Shown: in pieces, positions 50,820 to 59,648 of the stretch
Layout of the letters: every line of letters begins with the position of its first letter
Numbering within the stretch: the stretch's first letter is position 1
NCBI GenBank assembly: GCA_964291305.2
Contig: OZ219783.1
Coordinates: forward strand, 1,364,001-1,428,000
Source: VXNF01 sp964291305
GTDB lineage: Bacteria; Actinomycetota; Acidimicrobiia; Acidimicrobiales; CATQHL01
Direction: 5' to 3'
Length of the DNA stretch: 64,000 nt
The notes under the pieces: generated by a model
Databases searched by the model: none
Seen by the model: the letters and a program-made list of their open reading frames with translations, nothing else
What the model was told of the DNA's origin: nothing
Translations under genes and position numbers: made by a program

Positions 50820-51544
50820 GTGCCAGCGACACTGCCAAGGTGGCGCTGATCACTGGCGGGGCCCGGGGTATCGGACTGGCTTGCGCGCTGGCTCTACGCG
50901 ACGCTGGTCATCGAGTGGCTATCACCTACCGCTCTAGCCCAGCATCGGCAGCCGCCGAAGAAGGTCTACTAGCGGTGCCTTGCGATGTAACGCAGCCCAC
51001 CGATGTAGAGGCCGCCTTCGTCACTGTCGAGGAGAGCTTAGGACCAGTTGAGATCCTGGTCTCCAACGCCGGCATCACTCGCGACAGTCTGCTGCTGCGC
51101 ATGAGTGAGGAAGACTTCTCGACTGTTGTGGACACCAACCTGACTGGTGGCTACCGGGTGCTGCGCCGCGGCGTGCGCTCGATGCTGCGCGCCCGTTGGG
51201 GGCGCATCGTGCTGGTGTCCTCGGTTGTTGGCTTGGGTGGCCAAGCCGGCCAGGCCAACTACGCCGCCTCCAAAGCGGGCCTGGTGGGCCTCGCCCGCTC
51301 GGTGGCCAAGGAGTTTGCTGGACGAAACGTAACGGTCAACGTGGTGGCTCCTGGCCCCATCGAGACCGATATGATCGGTGCGCTGAGCCCCAAGCGGCAA
51401 GATGAGATACGCGCGGCGGTACCCCTAGGCCGATTCGGAACGACGGCCGAGGTAGCGGCGACCGTATGCTTTCTTACCTCACGCGAGGCCGGATATATCA
51501 CCGGAGCCGTCATCCCCGTGGACGGCGGCATGAGCATGAGTTGA
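50816..51544 (+). CDS. fabG: 3-oxoacyl-ACP reductase
   Basis: A 242-residue short-chain dehydrogenase that reduces 3-oxoacyl-ACP with NADPH. The cofactor motif is TGGARGIGLA at the N-terminus, then SNAGITRDSLLLRM. The Ser-Tyr-Lys triad is in VLVSSVVG and QANYAASKAG. The C-terminal SREAGYITGAVIPVDGGMSM is the classic FabG end. ATG 50816 overlaps the fabH stop. Confidence 0.96.
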   Translation: MSASDTAKVALITGGARGIGLACALALRDAGHRVAITYRSSPASAAAEEGLLAVPCDVTQPTDVEAAFVTVEESLGPVEILVSNAGITRDSLLLRMSEEDFSTVVDTNLTGGYRVLRRGVRSMLRARWGRIVLVSSVVGLGGQAGQANYAASKAGLVGLARSVAKEFAGRNVTVNVVAPGPIETDMIGALSPKRQDEIRAAVPLGRFGTTAEVAATVCFLTSREAGYITGAVIPVDGGMSMS

Positions 51545-51568
51545 TCCCAAGACCACGGAGTGAATGCA

Positions 51569-51808
51569 GTGAGCAACGACCATTTCGAACGATTCCGGAA
51601 TTGTGCTGTGGAGGTGCTGTCTGTAGAGGCGGACCAGGTCACCCTCGAGGCCAACTTCGCCGATGATCTGGACGCCGACAGCCTGGATCTGGTGGAGTTG
51701 GTGATGGCCCTCGAAGAGGAGTTCGACGTAACCGTGGAGGAGGAGGAACTGGCGGATATCGAGACCATCGGTGCCGCCTTCGCCATGATCGAAGCCAAAT
51801 TGGGATGA
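51569..51808 (+). CDS. acpP: Acyl carrier protein
   Basis: A 79-residue ACP with the phosphopantetheine serine in DDLDADSLDLVELVMALEEE and an acidic four-helix composition. GTG 51569 has CGGAG eight bases upstream; GTG 51560, three codons earlier, is an alternative. It lies between fabG and fabF, and its stop overlaps the fabF ATG by four bases. Confidence 0.96.
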   Translation: MSNDHFERFRNCAVEVLSVEADQVTLEANFADDLDADSLDLVELVMALEEEFDVTVEEEELADIETIGAAFAMIEAKLG

Positions 51809-52986
51809 GCCGCCGCCGGGTGGTTGTTACTGGCCTCGGCGTCCTGAGTGCCTGTGGAGTCGGCCAAGAGGAGTTTTTTGCCGGACTGCTGAGCGAACCC
51901 CCTAAGGGGTTAAGAATGGTCGCGGGATTCGATCCCACCCCCCATTTCGCCAACGCCAAAGAGATGCGCCGCCACGACCGGTTTACTCAGTTTGCCTTGG
52001 CTTGTGCGGCGGAGGCATTAGCGCAGGCTGGCGAACTAGAGCCCGACCCCGACCGCGTGGGCGTCTGGATCGGGACCGGCGTGGGCGGCCTCATGAGCAT
52101 CGAGTCCTGCACGCTGGCGCACTTCGTGAAGGGGCCTAAACGAGTATCGCCCTTTCTCATCCCCATGATGATGGCTAACGCCGCGGCTGCAGCAGTATCC
52201 ATGCGCTACAGCTACCAGGGACCCTGCGAAGCAACCTCCACGGCCTGCGCCTCGGCTACCCAGTCCATTGGCAACGCCACCGAACTGATTCGCCACGGAC
52301 GTTGTGATGTGATGCTCGCCGGCGGCTCTGAGTGTTCGAGTTCCCCTACCGGCCTGCAGGGCTTCGCCAATATGACGGCGCTGTCGCGTGTCGGTATCTC
52401 TCGCCCTTTCGACCGCGACCGCGACGGGTTCATGCACGCGGAAGGCTGCGGTGTGCTTGTGCTGGAGGAACTGGAGTATGCGCTTGGGCGCGGCGCCGAA
52501 ATACTCGCCGAAATTGCCGGCTACGCCAGTACCGCTGACGCCTATCACATCACCGCGCCTGCACCAGGCGGGGCTGGTGCAGTGTCGTGTATGGAGCGGG
52601 CACTTGCCGATGCCGAAGTAACCCCATCCGATGTAGGCCACATCAACGCTCATGGCACCTCCACGCCCCTCAACGACGCCAACGAGGCTGAGGCGATCTA
52701 TAAGGTCTTCGGCTCCCCAGGACCTCTAGTGACCTCTACCAAAGGGGTCACCGGCCACGCCCTTGGGGCAGCAGGCGCCATTGAGGCCATAGCCGTCATC
52801 ATGTCTATGCAGCGGAGCGTTTTACCCCCAACCGCAGGCTACGAGAACCCCGATCCAGACATGGCGCCGATCCGCATCGTGGCGCCGGAACCCCGCCAGT
52901 GGGAGCCCGGCCCTAGCCTCTCAAACTCGTTCGGTTTTGGTGGCCATAACGCTTGTTTGGTCCTAAGCCCGCCACCAGACTGCTAG
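51805..52986 (+). CDS. fabF: 3-oxoacyl-ACP synthase II
   Basis: A 393-residue elongating ketosynthase. Catalytic Cys148 is in STACASATQSIG; the histidines are in INAHGTSTPLND and TKGVTGHALGAAGAIEA; the end NSFGFGGHNACLVL is standard. It elongates acyl-ACP with malonyl-ACP. ATG 51805 overlaps acpP. It is the last gene of the plus-strand fab run, convergent with fabZ. Confidence 0.96.
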   Translation: MSRRRVVVTGLGVLSACGVGQEEFFAGLLSEPPKGLRMVAGFDPTPHFANAKEMRRHDRFTQFALACAAEALAQAGELEPDPDRVGVWIGTGVGGLMSIESCTLAHFVKGPKRVSPFLIPMMMANAAAAAVSMRYSYQGPCEATSTACASATQSIGNATELIRHGRCDVMLAGGSECSSSPTGLQGFANMTALSRVGISRPFDRDRDGFMHAEGCGVLVLEELEYALGRGAEILAEIAGYASTADAYHITAPAPGGAGAVSCMERALADAEVTPSDVGHINAHGTSTPLNDANEAEAIYKVFGSPGPLVTSTKGVTGHALGAAGAIEAIAVIMSMQRSVLPPTAGYENPDPDMAPIRIVAPEPRQWEPGPSLSNSFGFGGHNACLVLSPPPDC

Positions 52987-53005
52987 CAGGCCGAGGCCGG
53001 TAGCT

Positions 53006-53440
53006 TCAGGCCGGCACCGCCACAAACATCAACTCACACGAGCAGGCCACCGCCCCCTCCACTGATGCCTCCCCAGCAGCTCGTCCGGCGCGTGCAGACA
53101 ACCGCAACACCTCAACACTCAGATCAAGGCGCTCGCCGGGCAGCACTTGGCGACGGAAACGGGCGCTATCAATGCCCCCGAACAGTGGCAGCCTGCCTGC
53201 TAGGCGCTCGTCGCTAAGCACCGCGTAGGCACCCAACTGGGCTAGAGCCTCAGTCATGAGAACTCCTGGCAGCGTGGGGCGCCCGGGAAAGTGCCCGGCA
53301 AAAAAGGCCTCTGATCCGCTGGTACGCCAGTAACCCTCGGCGCGCTCGCCCGGCACCAGCAGGGTGACCTCGTCCAGAAACAGGAACGGAGCCCTGTGCG
53401 GCAGGATCTCCGCTGGCACCGGCAGCTGAGGCTCGCTCAT
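53006..53440 (-). CDS. fabZ: 3-hydroxyacyl-ACP dehydratase (FabZ-like)
   Basis: A 144-residue hotdog-fold dehydratase. The N-terminal ILPHRAPFLFLDEV and the catalytic pair, His in GHFPGRPTLPGVLMTEALAQLGA and Glu in the following MTEALAQ helix, are diagnostic. It would complete the fatty-acid cycle of the adjacent fab operon although it is on the opposite strand. Its ATG overlaps the TGA of the upstream bcp gene, so the two are cotranscribed. Confidence 0.92.
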   Translation of the reverse strand: MSEPQLPVPAEILPHRAPFLFLDEVTLLVPGERAEGYWRTSGSEAFFAGHFPGRPTLPGVLMTEALAQLGAYAVLSDERLAGRLPLFGGIDSARFRRQVLPGERLDLSVEVLRLSARAGRAAGEASVEGAVACSCELMFVAVPA

Positions 53441-53901
53441 TCGGCCTCCTCGAGCGCGGCCAAAATCTCCAGCGGCGTGTCTTTGGGGTTAATCCCGTAC
53501 CAAGCCTGCTCTATGCGGCCCTCGCCATCGATGAGGAAGGCCGCGCGGGTGGCGCCCATGAACGTGTTGCCGTACAACTTTTTCTCGCTGCGAGCACCGT
53601 AGGCGGAGGTAGTGGAGTTGTCGGGGTCCGAAAGCAGCCCAAAGCCCAAATCATGCTTTTCGTCGAAGCGTTTTTGGCGGTTCGGAGGATCGGCGCTCAT
53701 ACCCAGAATCGAAACCTCCTCGGGCAAATCGTCGGCAATGTCACGCATGCCGCAGGCTTGCTTGGTTCAACCGGGTGTCATTGCCTTTGGATAAAAGAAC
53801 AGCGCCACCCGACGCCCGGCGAAGTCCTTGAGGGACACCTGCTCACCGTCTTGGTTCAGCAGCTGGAAGTCCGGCGCCGGATCGCCTGGTTGGAGTCTCA
53901 C
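53437..53901 (-). CDS. bcp: Thiol peroxidase Bcp with in-frame TGA at the catalytic position (probable selenoprotein)
   Basis: 154 codons from GTG 53901, which has GAGGAGG five bases upstream, to TGA 53437. The protein reads LQPGDPAPDFQLLNQDGE, FFYPKAMTPG, then TGA (codon 45, 53769-53767), then TKQACGMRDI and a normal Bcp C-terminus (GMSADPPNRQKRFDEKHDLGFGLLSD). In Bcp this codon is peroxidatic Cys45, and resolving Cys50 is present (TKQAC). Frame and homology hold on both sides, so TGA most likely encodes selenocysteine. A bSECIS-like hairpin follows. A short annotation would start at the internal ATG 53748 and lose the active site. The selenocysteine assignment is inference; no sel genes are in the window. 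Confidence 0.88.
53734..53751 (-). promoter_or_regulatory. Candidate bacterial SECIS hairpin
   Basis: GGCATG-CGTGA-CAT-T-GCC forms a six-pair stem with one bulged U and a five-base loop containing GU at loop positions 2-3. The loop begins 22 bases after the in-frame TGA, inside the window expected for bSECIS elements. Confidence 0.6.
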
Positions 53902-54069
53902 GGTGGCCTCCTCACGGGTTCAGCTGCTCCAAGGGACAATGCTAGCCACTCGACAGCAGCGCCGGCCCGGAGACGGTGACAGTGCCTCTTTGAACTCGCC
54001 CGAGCAGCCTTCCGGATAGCCTTTGCAGCTACAGGCAGACCCACCAAGAACCGAAAGTCACCAGAGCAA

Positions 54070-55977
54070 ATGCTCCAAAGCCCACTTCGGCGCGCTAGGC
54101 CGCGGTTTTCCGCCGCAGTAGTCGCGGCAACCCTCGCCCTTGTCCTTTTCGCAACCAGCACTTCGGCGGTCTCTTCAGCGGATACTCCCGAATCAGAAGA
54201 ACTGAGCGAGCAGTTGGAATCGCTCGTGGCTTCACTTAGGCGCAGCGCCGAGGAGTTTGCCTACGAGGTCGGCAACTACGGAGGCAGCCTGAAGATCGCC
54301 ACCAGCTATCAGCCGCTTACCTTCAATCGGGCGCTGGCTATCGACTACGGCTCTACAACTGTGTTGGGATACTTGTTCGAGGGTCTCACTGAGACCTCCT
54401 GGTTAACCGACCAGGTTCAACCAGCCCTGGCCGAGTCTTGGGAAACTTCCGACGACGGCCTCGTCTGGACGTTCCAGCTCCGCCGGGGAGTCACTTGGCA
54501 CGATGGGGAGCCGTTCACCGCTGAGGATGTGGAATTCACCTTCAACCGGATCATCTACAACGACGCCATCCCGGTGGTTGACCGGTCCGCTTTCGAGTTT
54601 CGCTATCGCGCCGAGAATGGGGTCTGGCAAAACGATCGGCTTACCGTTACAGCCACCGACGACTACACCGTGCAGATAGTGCTGCCAGTGCCGTTTGCGC
54701 CTTTCCTACGCTCTCTCAGCACACCGATCTACCCCCAACATCTGCTTGAACAGCACGTGGAAAACGGTACTTTCGAGTCGGTCTGGGATATCGACACCGA
54801 CCCCAGAGAAATTATCGGTACTGGGCCGTTCACGATCTCCAGCTACGCACCCGGCGAAAGATTGGTGTTGCGACGCAACCCGAGCTACTGGATGACCGAC
54901 ACCGCTGGCAACACCCTGCCTTACCTAGAGGAGATTATCCATCTCATAGTCGCCGACCGCGCTGGCGAACGCGAGGCCTTCCTAGACGGCAGCTCCGAGC
55001 AGCTCCGCGTCTTAGGGGCTGACTATGCCGAATTAGAGCCACTGCAGCAGGAGCACAATTTTACAATCCACCGGCGGGGTCCCTCGTTTGCGATGACTTT
55101 TCTGGCATTCAACATGAACCCAGGGAGCCATCCCGACACCGGCGAGCCGTTTATGGATCCAGTAAAGCTGGAGTGGTTTAGCAACAAGAGTTTTCGCCAA
55201 GCCGTAACCCACAGCATCGACAGGGACAAGATCATCAATGAGGTGCAGCACGGCCTGGGCTACAGCCAGTGGTCCTCCACTAGTGCTTTGGCCGGCGATT
55301 TCTACAACCCCGATGTTCAGCGCTACGAGTACGACCCGGAGCGAGCCAATGAGATCCTGGATGAGATTGGCTGGACCGATCGCGATGGCGACGGCGTACG
55401 AGAGGATTCTGCCGGCAATCGCATCCAGTTCAGGCTCGTTACCAACGCTGACAACACCGAACGCACCCACCTCGCAGAATTGCTCCAGCAGTTCATGGAG
55501 GCCATCGGCCTAGCGGTGGACTATGAGATGATTAGCTTCGGCGACCTCATCGGCAAGCTCACCAGCTCCTACGATTGGGACAGTTTGGTGGTTGGCTACG
55601 AGCGCACCTCAGAACCACACGACAGCACCGACCTCTGGCACAGCAGCGGCATCTTGCATCTTTGGCATCCCAACCAGGAGTCACCCGCAACAGATTGGGA
55701 GGCCGAGATTGATGACTTGCTCATCACCGCCAGCCAGGAGCTAGACCACGCGACCCGCGTGGCTAAGTATCACCAGGTTCAGGAGATTTTGGCCGAGAAC
55801 ATGCCAATCATCTACACGACAGTGCCCGAACGCCTCACAGCAGTAAGCAATGTCTTCGGCAATACGACACCGAGCCTGTTTGGATTAGTCGGAACGTGGG
55901 ACATCCGCTACTTGTACCGCACCGATCTGACCGACACCTCCGAGGTGGGGCCGCCTGCGGAGGTCCCGACGGGCTAA
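54070..55977 (+). CDS. Peptide/solute ABC transporter substrate-binding protein (SBP family 5)
   Basis: A 635-residue extracellular binding protein of the OppA/DppA type. The N-terminal signal is basic then hydrophobic (RFSAAVVAATLALVLFATSTSAV), with no lipobox cysteine. Family 5 features are FEGLTETSWLTDQVQPALAESW, WTFQLRRGVTWHDGEPFTAEDVEFTFNRI, GTGPFTISSYAPGERLVLRRNPSYW and KSFRQAVTHSIDRDKI. The long form suits oligopeptides or other bulky ligands. It stands alone: no permease or ATPase genes are adjacent, and the trpA gene converges on it at nine bases. ATG 54070. Confidence 0.92.
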   Translation: MLQSPLRRARPRFSAAVVAATLALVLFATSTSAVSSADTPESEELSEQLESLVASLRRSAEEFAYEVGNYGGSLKIATSYQPLTFNRALAIDYGSTTVLGYLFEGLTETSWLTDQVQPALAESWETSDDGLVWTFQLRRGVTWHDGEPFTAEDVEFTFNRIIYNDAIPVVDRSAFEFRYRAENGVWQNDRLTVTATDDYTVQIVLPVPFAPFLRSLSTPIYPQHLLEQHVENGTFESVWDIDTDPREIIGTGPFTISSYAPGERLVLRRNPSYWMTDTAGNTLPYLEEIIHLIVADRAGEREAFLDGSSEQLRVLGADYAELEPLQQEHNFTIHRRGPSFAMTFLAFNMNPGSHPDTGEPFMDPVKLEWFSNKSFRQAVTHSIDRDKIINEVQHGLGYSQWSSTSALAGDFYNPDVQRYEYDPERANEILDEIGWTDRDGDGVREDSAGNRIQFRLVTNADNTERTHLAELLQQFMEAIGLAVDYEMISFGDLIGKLTSSYDWDSLVVGYERTSEPHDSTDLWHSSGILHLWHPNQESPATDWEAEIDDLLITASQELDHATRVAKYHQVQEILAENMPIIYTTVPERLTAVSNVFGNTTPSLFGLVGTWDIRYLYRTDLTDTSEVGPPAEVPTG

Positions 55978-55985
55978 CCGAACCG

Positions 55986-56774
55986 CTAGGGCTGGTCTAG
56001 GGCACGGCGCAGATCGGCTACAAAGCTGCCCACTGCGTCGGGCTCCGCGTTCTCGAGCAGTCGTCGCACTATTGCCGAGCCAACTATCACCCCATCAGCC
56101 ACCGTCGACGCTTCGGCCGCCTGAGCTGGTGTGGAAACGCCAACACCTACCAATACCGGCAAGCTGGTAATGGCCTTGAGACGGCCAGCAATAAGGAGCG
56201 CACTTGCAGCCAAAGCGGCGCGCTCTCCAGTAACTCCAAGCAGACCCACCGCGTAGACAAAACCTCTAGCCCGGGCGCAGATCGCCTTCAGGCGGGCTTC
56301 GGAAGCCGTTGGAGCAGCCAGGAGCACGGTCTCGATGCCGGCGTCGTCGGCGGCCGCAGTCCAGGGGCCACTCTCCTCTAGCGGCAGGTCAGCCAGAATC
56401 GCCCCCGAGATACCTGCCCCAGCTAACGAGCTAGCGAACCGCTTTAGGCCCATGTGGAAAGCGATGTTGTAGTAGGTCATGACGACTAGCGGCACATCGA
56501 GGTCTAGAGTCGCGGTCGCTGAAATAATCCCCGCCGGGGTGGCGCCCGCCGACAGGGCGCGGTCGCTAGCGGTCTGAATTACTGGCCCGTCCATCGCTGG
56601 GTCCGAAAAGGGAATACCGATCTCGATGGCGTCGGCACCAGCAGCAGCGGCGGCTTCTACCGCGGCCTGCCAACCCGCCAGACCACCGGTCACATAAGGC
56701 ACCAAGCATTTACGTCCGTGCTCTCGCGCCGCCGAAAGCGTGGCCTCGAGTCGGCCGGGCTGCTGTTGGGTCAA
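55986..56774 (-). CDS. trpA: Tryptophan synthase alpha chain
   Basis: A 262-residue TIM barrel that cleaves indole-3-glycerol phosphate to indole. The catalytic Glu and Asp are in AIEIGIPFSDPAMDGP; GLLGVTGERAALA is the phosphate loop region; VGVGVSTPAQAAEAS follows. The start overlaps the trpB stop by four bases. It is the last gene of the his-trp run. Confidence 0.97.
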   Translation of the reverse strand: MTQQQPGRLEATLSAAREHGRKCLVPYVTGGLAGWQAAVEAAAAAGADAIEIGIPFSDPAMDGPVIQTASDRALSAGATPAGIISATATLDLDVPLVVMTYYNIAFHMGLKRFASSLAGAGISGAILADLPLEESGPWTAAADDAGIETVLLAAPTASEARLKAICARARGFVYAVGLLGVTGERAALAASALLIAGRLKAITSLPVLVGVGVSTPAQAAEASTVADGVIVGSAIVRRLLENAEPDAVGSFVADLRRALDQP

Positions 56775-57949
56775 CGCTGCAATCCCATTACCAGGTCCAC
56801 GTCCTTGTCTCCCCGGCCGGATAGATTCAACAGGACACTGCGTCCTGCCAGTGCCCGGCGCTCGCGGCTAATCCATGCCAGGCCATGAGCCGGCTCGAGA
56901 GCCGGGATGATGCCCTCGGTGGCTGACAGTAGCTCGAAGGCAGCTAGCACCTCGGCGTCGTTTACGGACTCGTAGCGAGCCCGACCAATGTGGGCTAGAT
57001 GGGCGTGTTCGGGCCCCACCCCGGGGTAGTCCAGGCCGGCTGAGACAGACTTTGCTTCCAAGACCTGACCGAACTCATCCTGCAGAAGGTAAGACAGCGA
57101 TCCGTGCACCACTCCGGGTACGCCCCGTCCCACTGCCGCTCCCCCCGCTGGCTCGACCCCCACCAGTTCGGTCTGGCTTTCGGCAAAGCCGCTGAAGATG
57201 CCGGCCGCGTTGGAGCCTCCGCCTACGCAAGCCACCACTACGTCCGGGTTGCCACCTATCAGCCCAGCGCACTGCTGGCGCGCCTCGTCTCCGATGACCC
57301 GATGGAACTCCCGCACCATCCACGGATACGGGTGCGGTCCCATCACAGAGCCGAGGCAGTAGTGGCTGCGCTCCACAGTGGCCACCCAGTCGCGCAGAGC
57401 CTCGTTGATGGCGTCCTTGAGAGTACGGCTGCCGGATGTGACAGCGTGCACCTCTGCGCCCAACAACCGCATCCGGTACACGTTCAGTTCCTGGCGGGCC
57501 ACATCGACCTCGCCCATGTATACCGCGCAGTCCATTCCCAGCAGAGCCGCGGCCGTCGCCGTCGCCACGCCGTGCTGGCCCGCGCCGGTCTCAGCTACCA
57601 GGCGGGTCTTCCCCATCCGCTTAGCCAGCAGCGCTTGACCCAACACGTTGTTGATCTTGTGCGAGCCGGTGTGGTTTAGGTCCTCCCGCTTGAGCATTAG
57701 GCGCAGCCCTAGTTCGGCCGAAAGACGATGACATTCGGTCAGCGGTGACGGCCGGCCGGCGTAGTCTCTCAGTAGGTCGTCGAGCTGTCGGCGGAAAGCT
57801 GGATCAGCCCAAGCCACGCGGAATGCACCATCCAGTTCCTGACACGCCGGGACCAGGGTCTCCGGCACAAAGCAGCCGCCGAAGTCGCCAAAACGACCTG
57901 TTGATGTTGGTTCTGTCATAGCCAGCGCCGCTGCCTTCCCCAAGTCCAT
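56771..57949 (-). CDS. trpB: Tryptophan synthase beta chain
   Basis: A 392-residue PLP enzyme joining indole and serine. The PLP lysine is about K98 in NHTGSHKINNVLGQALLA; CVGGGSNAAGIF is the phosphate loop; EPAHGLAW is near the end. ATG 57949 overlaps the trpF TGA by one base (TGATG); ATG 57919 is a shorter alternative. TrpA and TrpB form a channelled complex. Confidence 0.97.
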   Translation of the reverse strand: MDLGKAAALAMTEPTSTGRFGDFGGCFVPETLVPACQELDGAFRVAWADPAFRRQLDDLLRDYAGRPSPLTECHRLSAELGLRLMLKREDLNHTGSHKINNVLGQALLAKRMGKTRLVAETGAGQHGVATATAAALLGMDCAVYMGEVDVARQELNVYRMRLLGAEVHAVTSGSRTLKDAINEALRDWVATVERSHYCLGSVMGPHPYPWMVREFHRVIGDEARQQCAGLIGGNPDVVVACVGGGSNAAGIFSGFAESQTELVGVEPAGGAAVGRGVPGVVHGSLSYLLQDEFGQVLEAKSVSAGLDYPGVGPEHAHLAHIGRARYESVNDAEVLAAFELLSATEGIIPALEPAHGLAWISRERRALAGRSVLLNLSGRGDKDVDLVMGLQR

Positions 57950-58611
57950 CAGAACTCTGCTTGCCAGTCGTAGAGATCGCCGGAGGATTGTTCCGCTGGG
58001 GCTATCTCCGCGCCAGCGCGACGTGCCGCATCGATGAACTCGCGGACCAGCCGCGGATCTTTGCGGCCCGGCGCCGATTCCACGCCCGTGGACACGTCTA
58101 CACCCCAGGGGCGCGTCTTGGCAACAGCCTCGGCCACGTTTGCCGGGGTCAAACCTCCCGCCACGATCACCGGCAGCGCGCCGGCGGCTCGCTCTGCTAG
58201 AGCCCAGTCAAAGATCCTGCCGGATCCCGGTTGGTCGGCATCTATAAGCACAAAATCGGCTCCGTAGGCGCGGGCCTGCTCTAGCTCCGTCGAGCCGGCG
58301 CGGAATGCCTTGATGACCCGCGGCACCTGCTGGCGTACTTGCTTGGTTTCCTCTTGTGACTCGTGGCCGTGGAGTTGTACCGCTCCTAGACGAGCCTCAC
58401 TGGCTATGCGCACGACATTGCGCGGATCTTCGTTGCGGAACACGCCGACCGTGAGTATCTCCGGCGGCAGCCGCCGGACGATGTCACGAGCCTTCGTCGG
58501 CGAGATCTGCCGTGGTGAGGGAGCAAACAGGAAGCCCACGGCGTCGGCACCCATAGCGACTGCCAGCAGACCGTCATCCTCGGTTGTGATACCACAGATC
58601 TTGACGAACAC
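57949..58611 (-). CDS. trpF: Phosphoribosylanthranilate isomerase
   Basis: A 220-residue (beta-alpha)8 enzyme for the third tryptophan step. Diagnostic stretches are MFVKICGITTEDD (catalytic Cys), VQLHGHESQEE, LIDADQPGSGRIFDW, IVAGGLTPANVAEAV and GVDVSTGVESAPGRKDPRLVREF. ATG/GTG 58611. Having a separate trpF means no PriA substitution is needed; hisA is also present further upstream in this cluster. TrpC, TrpD and TrpG are not in the window. Confidence 0.96.
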   Translation of the reverse strand: MFVKICGITTEDDGLLAVAMGADAVGFLFAPSPRQISPTKARDIVRRLPPEILTVGVFRNEDPRNVVRIASEARLGAVQLHGHESQEETKQVRQQVPRVIKAFRAGSTELEQARAYGADFVLIDADQPGSGRIFDWALAERAAGALPVIVAGGLTPANVAEAVAKTRPWGVDVSTGVESAPGRKDPRLVREFIDAARRAGAEIAPAEQSSGDLYDWQAEF

Positions 58612-58712
58612 GCTGCGACCCTACCGGCCTTGCGCTACCGCATCGGCAATCGCGCAGCCGTCGGAGGAGGATCCTCGCTGCCAAAGGCTGATCCAGCTGC
58701 GAGGCTCGCGGC

Positions 58713-59648
58713 TCATGACACCAACGGAAGAGTCCGGATCTCGCAGCAGCGCCCATCGGTGGCTCCTAGACGAGCCTTCGCAGGAGGCTCTAAGCGGCGA
58801 TGCACGTAAGCCAAGGCTACGGCGGCCTCCAAAGTAGGCGAGAAAGCGCTCGAAGTGATGCGCCCTACTACCGAGTTGCTGTTGTCTAGCAACTCGATAT
58901 CTGCCGCGGGGGGTTCGTCACCGGCTATCACCACACCGCGCAGCCGGCGTGGAGTGTTACCGCCGCGACTGTCGATCCGGGCTATGAGTTCCTGACCCAC
59001 GTAACAACCCTTAGTGAAGCTCACGGTCGCGGCCACGACGCCAGCCTCGGCAGGGATTAGGCCATCGGTCAGCTCGGCTCCGGCCTTTGGTATGCCAGCT
59101 TCGATGCGCAAAACCTCGAAGGCGTCGAGTTCGCAGAGCCGCACGTCAGCCGGTGGTGTCACCTGCTCGGCTATAAGATCCCATCCGGGGACGCCTCCCC
59201 ACCTCACCGGTGCCACGATGAGCGGGCTCGCAGCGCTGTTCCCACCGCCCGTGGCGGCCTCGACCTCGGGGGACGGCGGCGCGGTTGCTCCCCGCACCGC
59301 TAGCAGCTTCAGGTGCTGCAGCTCCAGCTCAACCGCCACTCGTAGCTTGAATCGCTCGAGCCGGGCGCGTGCCGCCTCGCCCAGCCCCGCTGCTAGATCG
59401 CAGGCAAACTCCTCGGCACCGAGTCGGGTCACCCGAAGCCAACATTGCAGCTTCCCGTCGGGTCGCAGCAGCAGTGATGGAGCTACCTTGCCGGGGCCAA
59501 GCGCGGCGATGTCCGCGCTGAGTTGACCCTGCAGAAAATCGGCTGCGTCGGGCCCGCTGACCAGTAACACGTCGCGGTTCGCCAAGACTGCACCCGCACC
59601 GTGGCGTAACGCCGTGTAGTCGCCGGAATAGCGGTCAGAGACTGTCAC
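58713..59648 (-). CDS. ygfZ: Folate-binding FeS-cluster protein YgfZ (GcvT-like)
   Basis: A 311-residue YgfZ/COG0354 protein that supports repair or assembly of FeS enzymes using tetrahydrofolate. The family signature is SFTKGCYVGQELIAR (about residue 215), containing the conserved cysteine; GPDAADFLQGQLSADI marks the N-terminal GcvT-like fold. GTG 59648 overlaps the trpE TGA. Its place between trpE and trpF is unusual. Confidence 0.93.
   Translation of the reverse strand: MTVSDRYSGDYTALRHGAGAVLANRDVLLVSGPDAADFLQGQLSADIAALGPGKVAPSLLLRPDGKLQCWLRVTRLGAEEFACDLAAGLGEAARARLERFKLRVAVELELQHLKLLAVRGATAPPSPEVEAATGGGNSAASPLIVAPVRWGGVPGWDLIAEQVTPPADVRLCELDAFEVLRIEAGIPKAGAELTDGLIPAEAGVVAATVSFTKGCYVGQELIARIDSRGGNTPRRLRGVVIAGDEPPAADIELLDNSNSVVGRITSSAFSPTLEAAVALAYVHRRLEPPAKARLGATDGRCCEIRTLPLVS

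Noticed and set aside
53437..53748. Bcp as a 103-residue protein starting at ATG 53748
   Set aside because: That version lacks the thioredoxin-fold start and the catalytic position; homology continues upstream through the TGA to a GTG with a strong ribosome-binding site.
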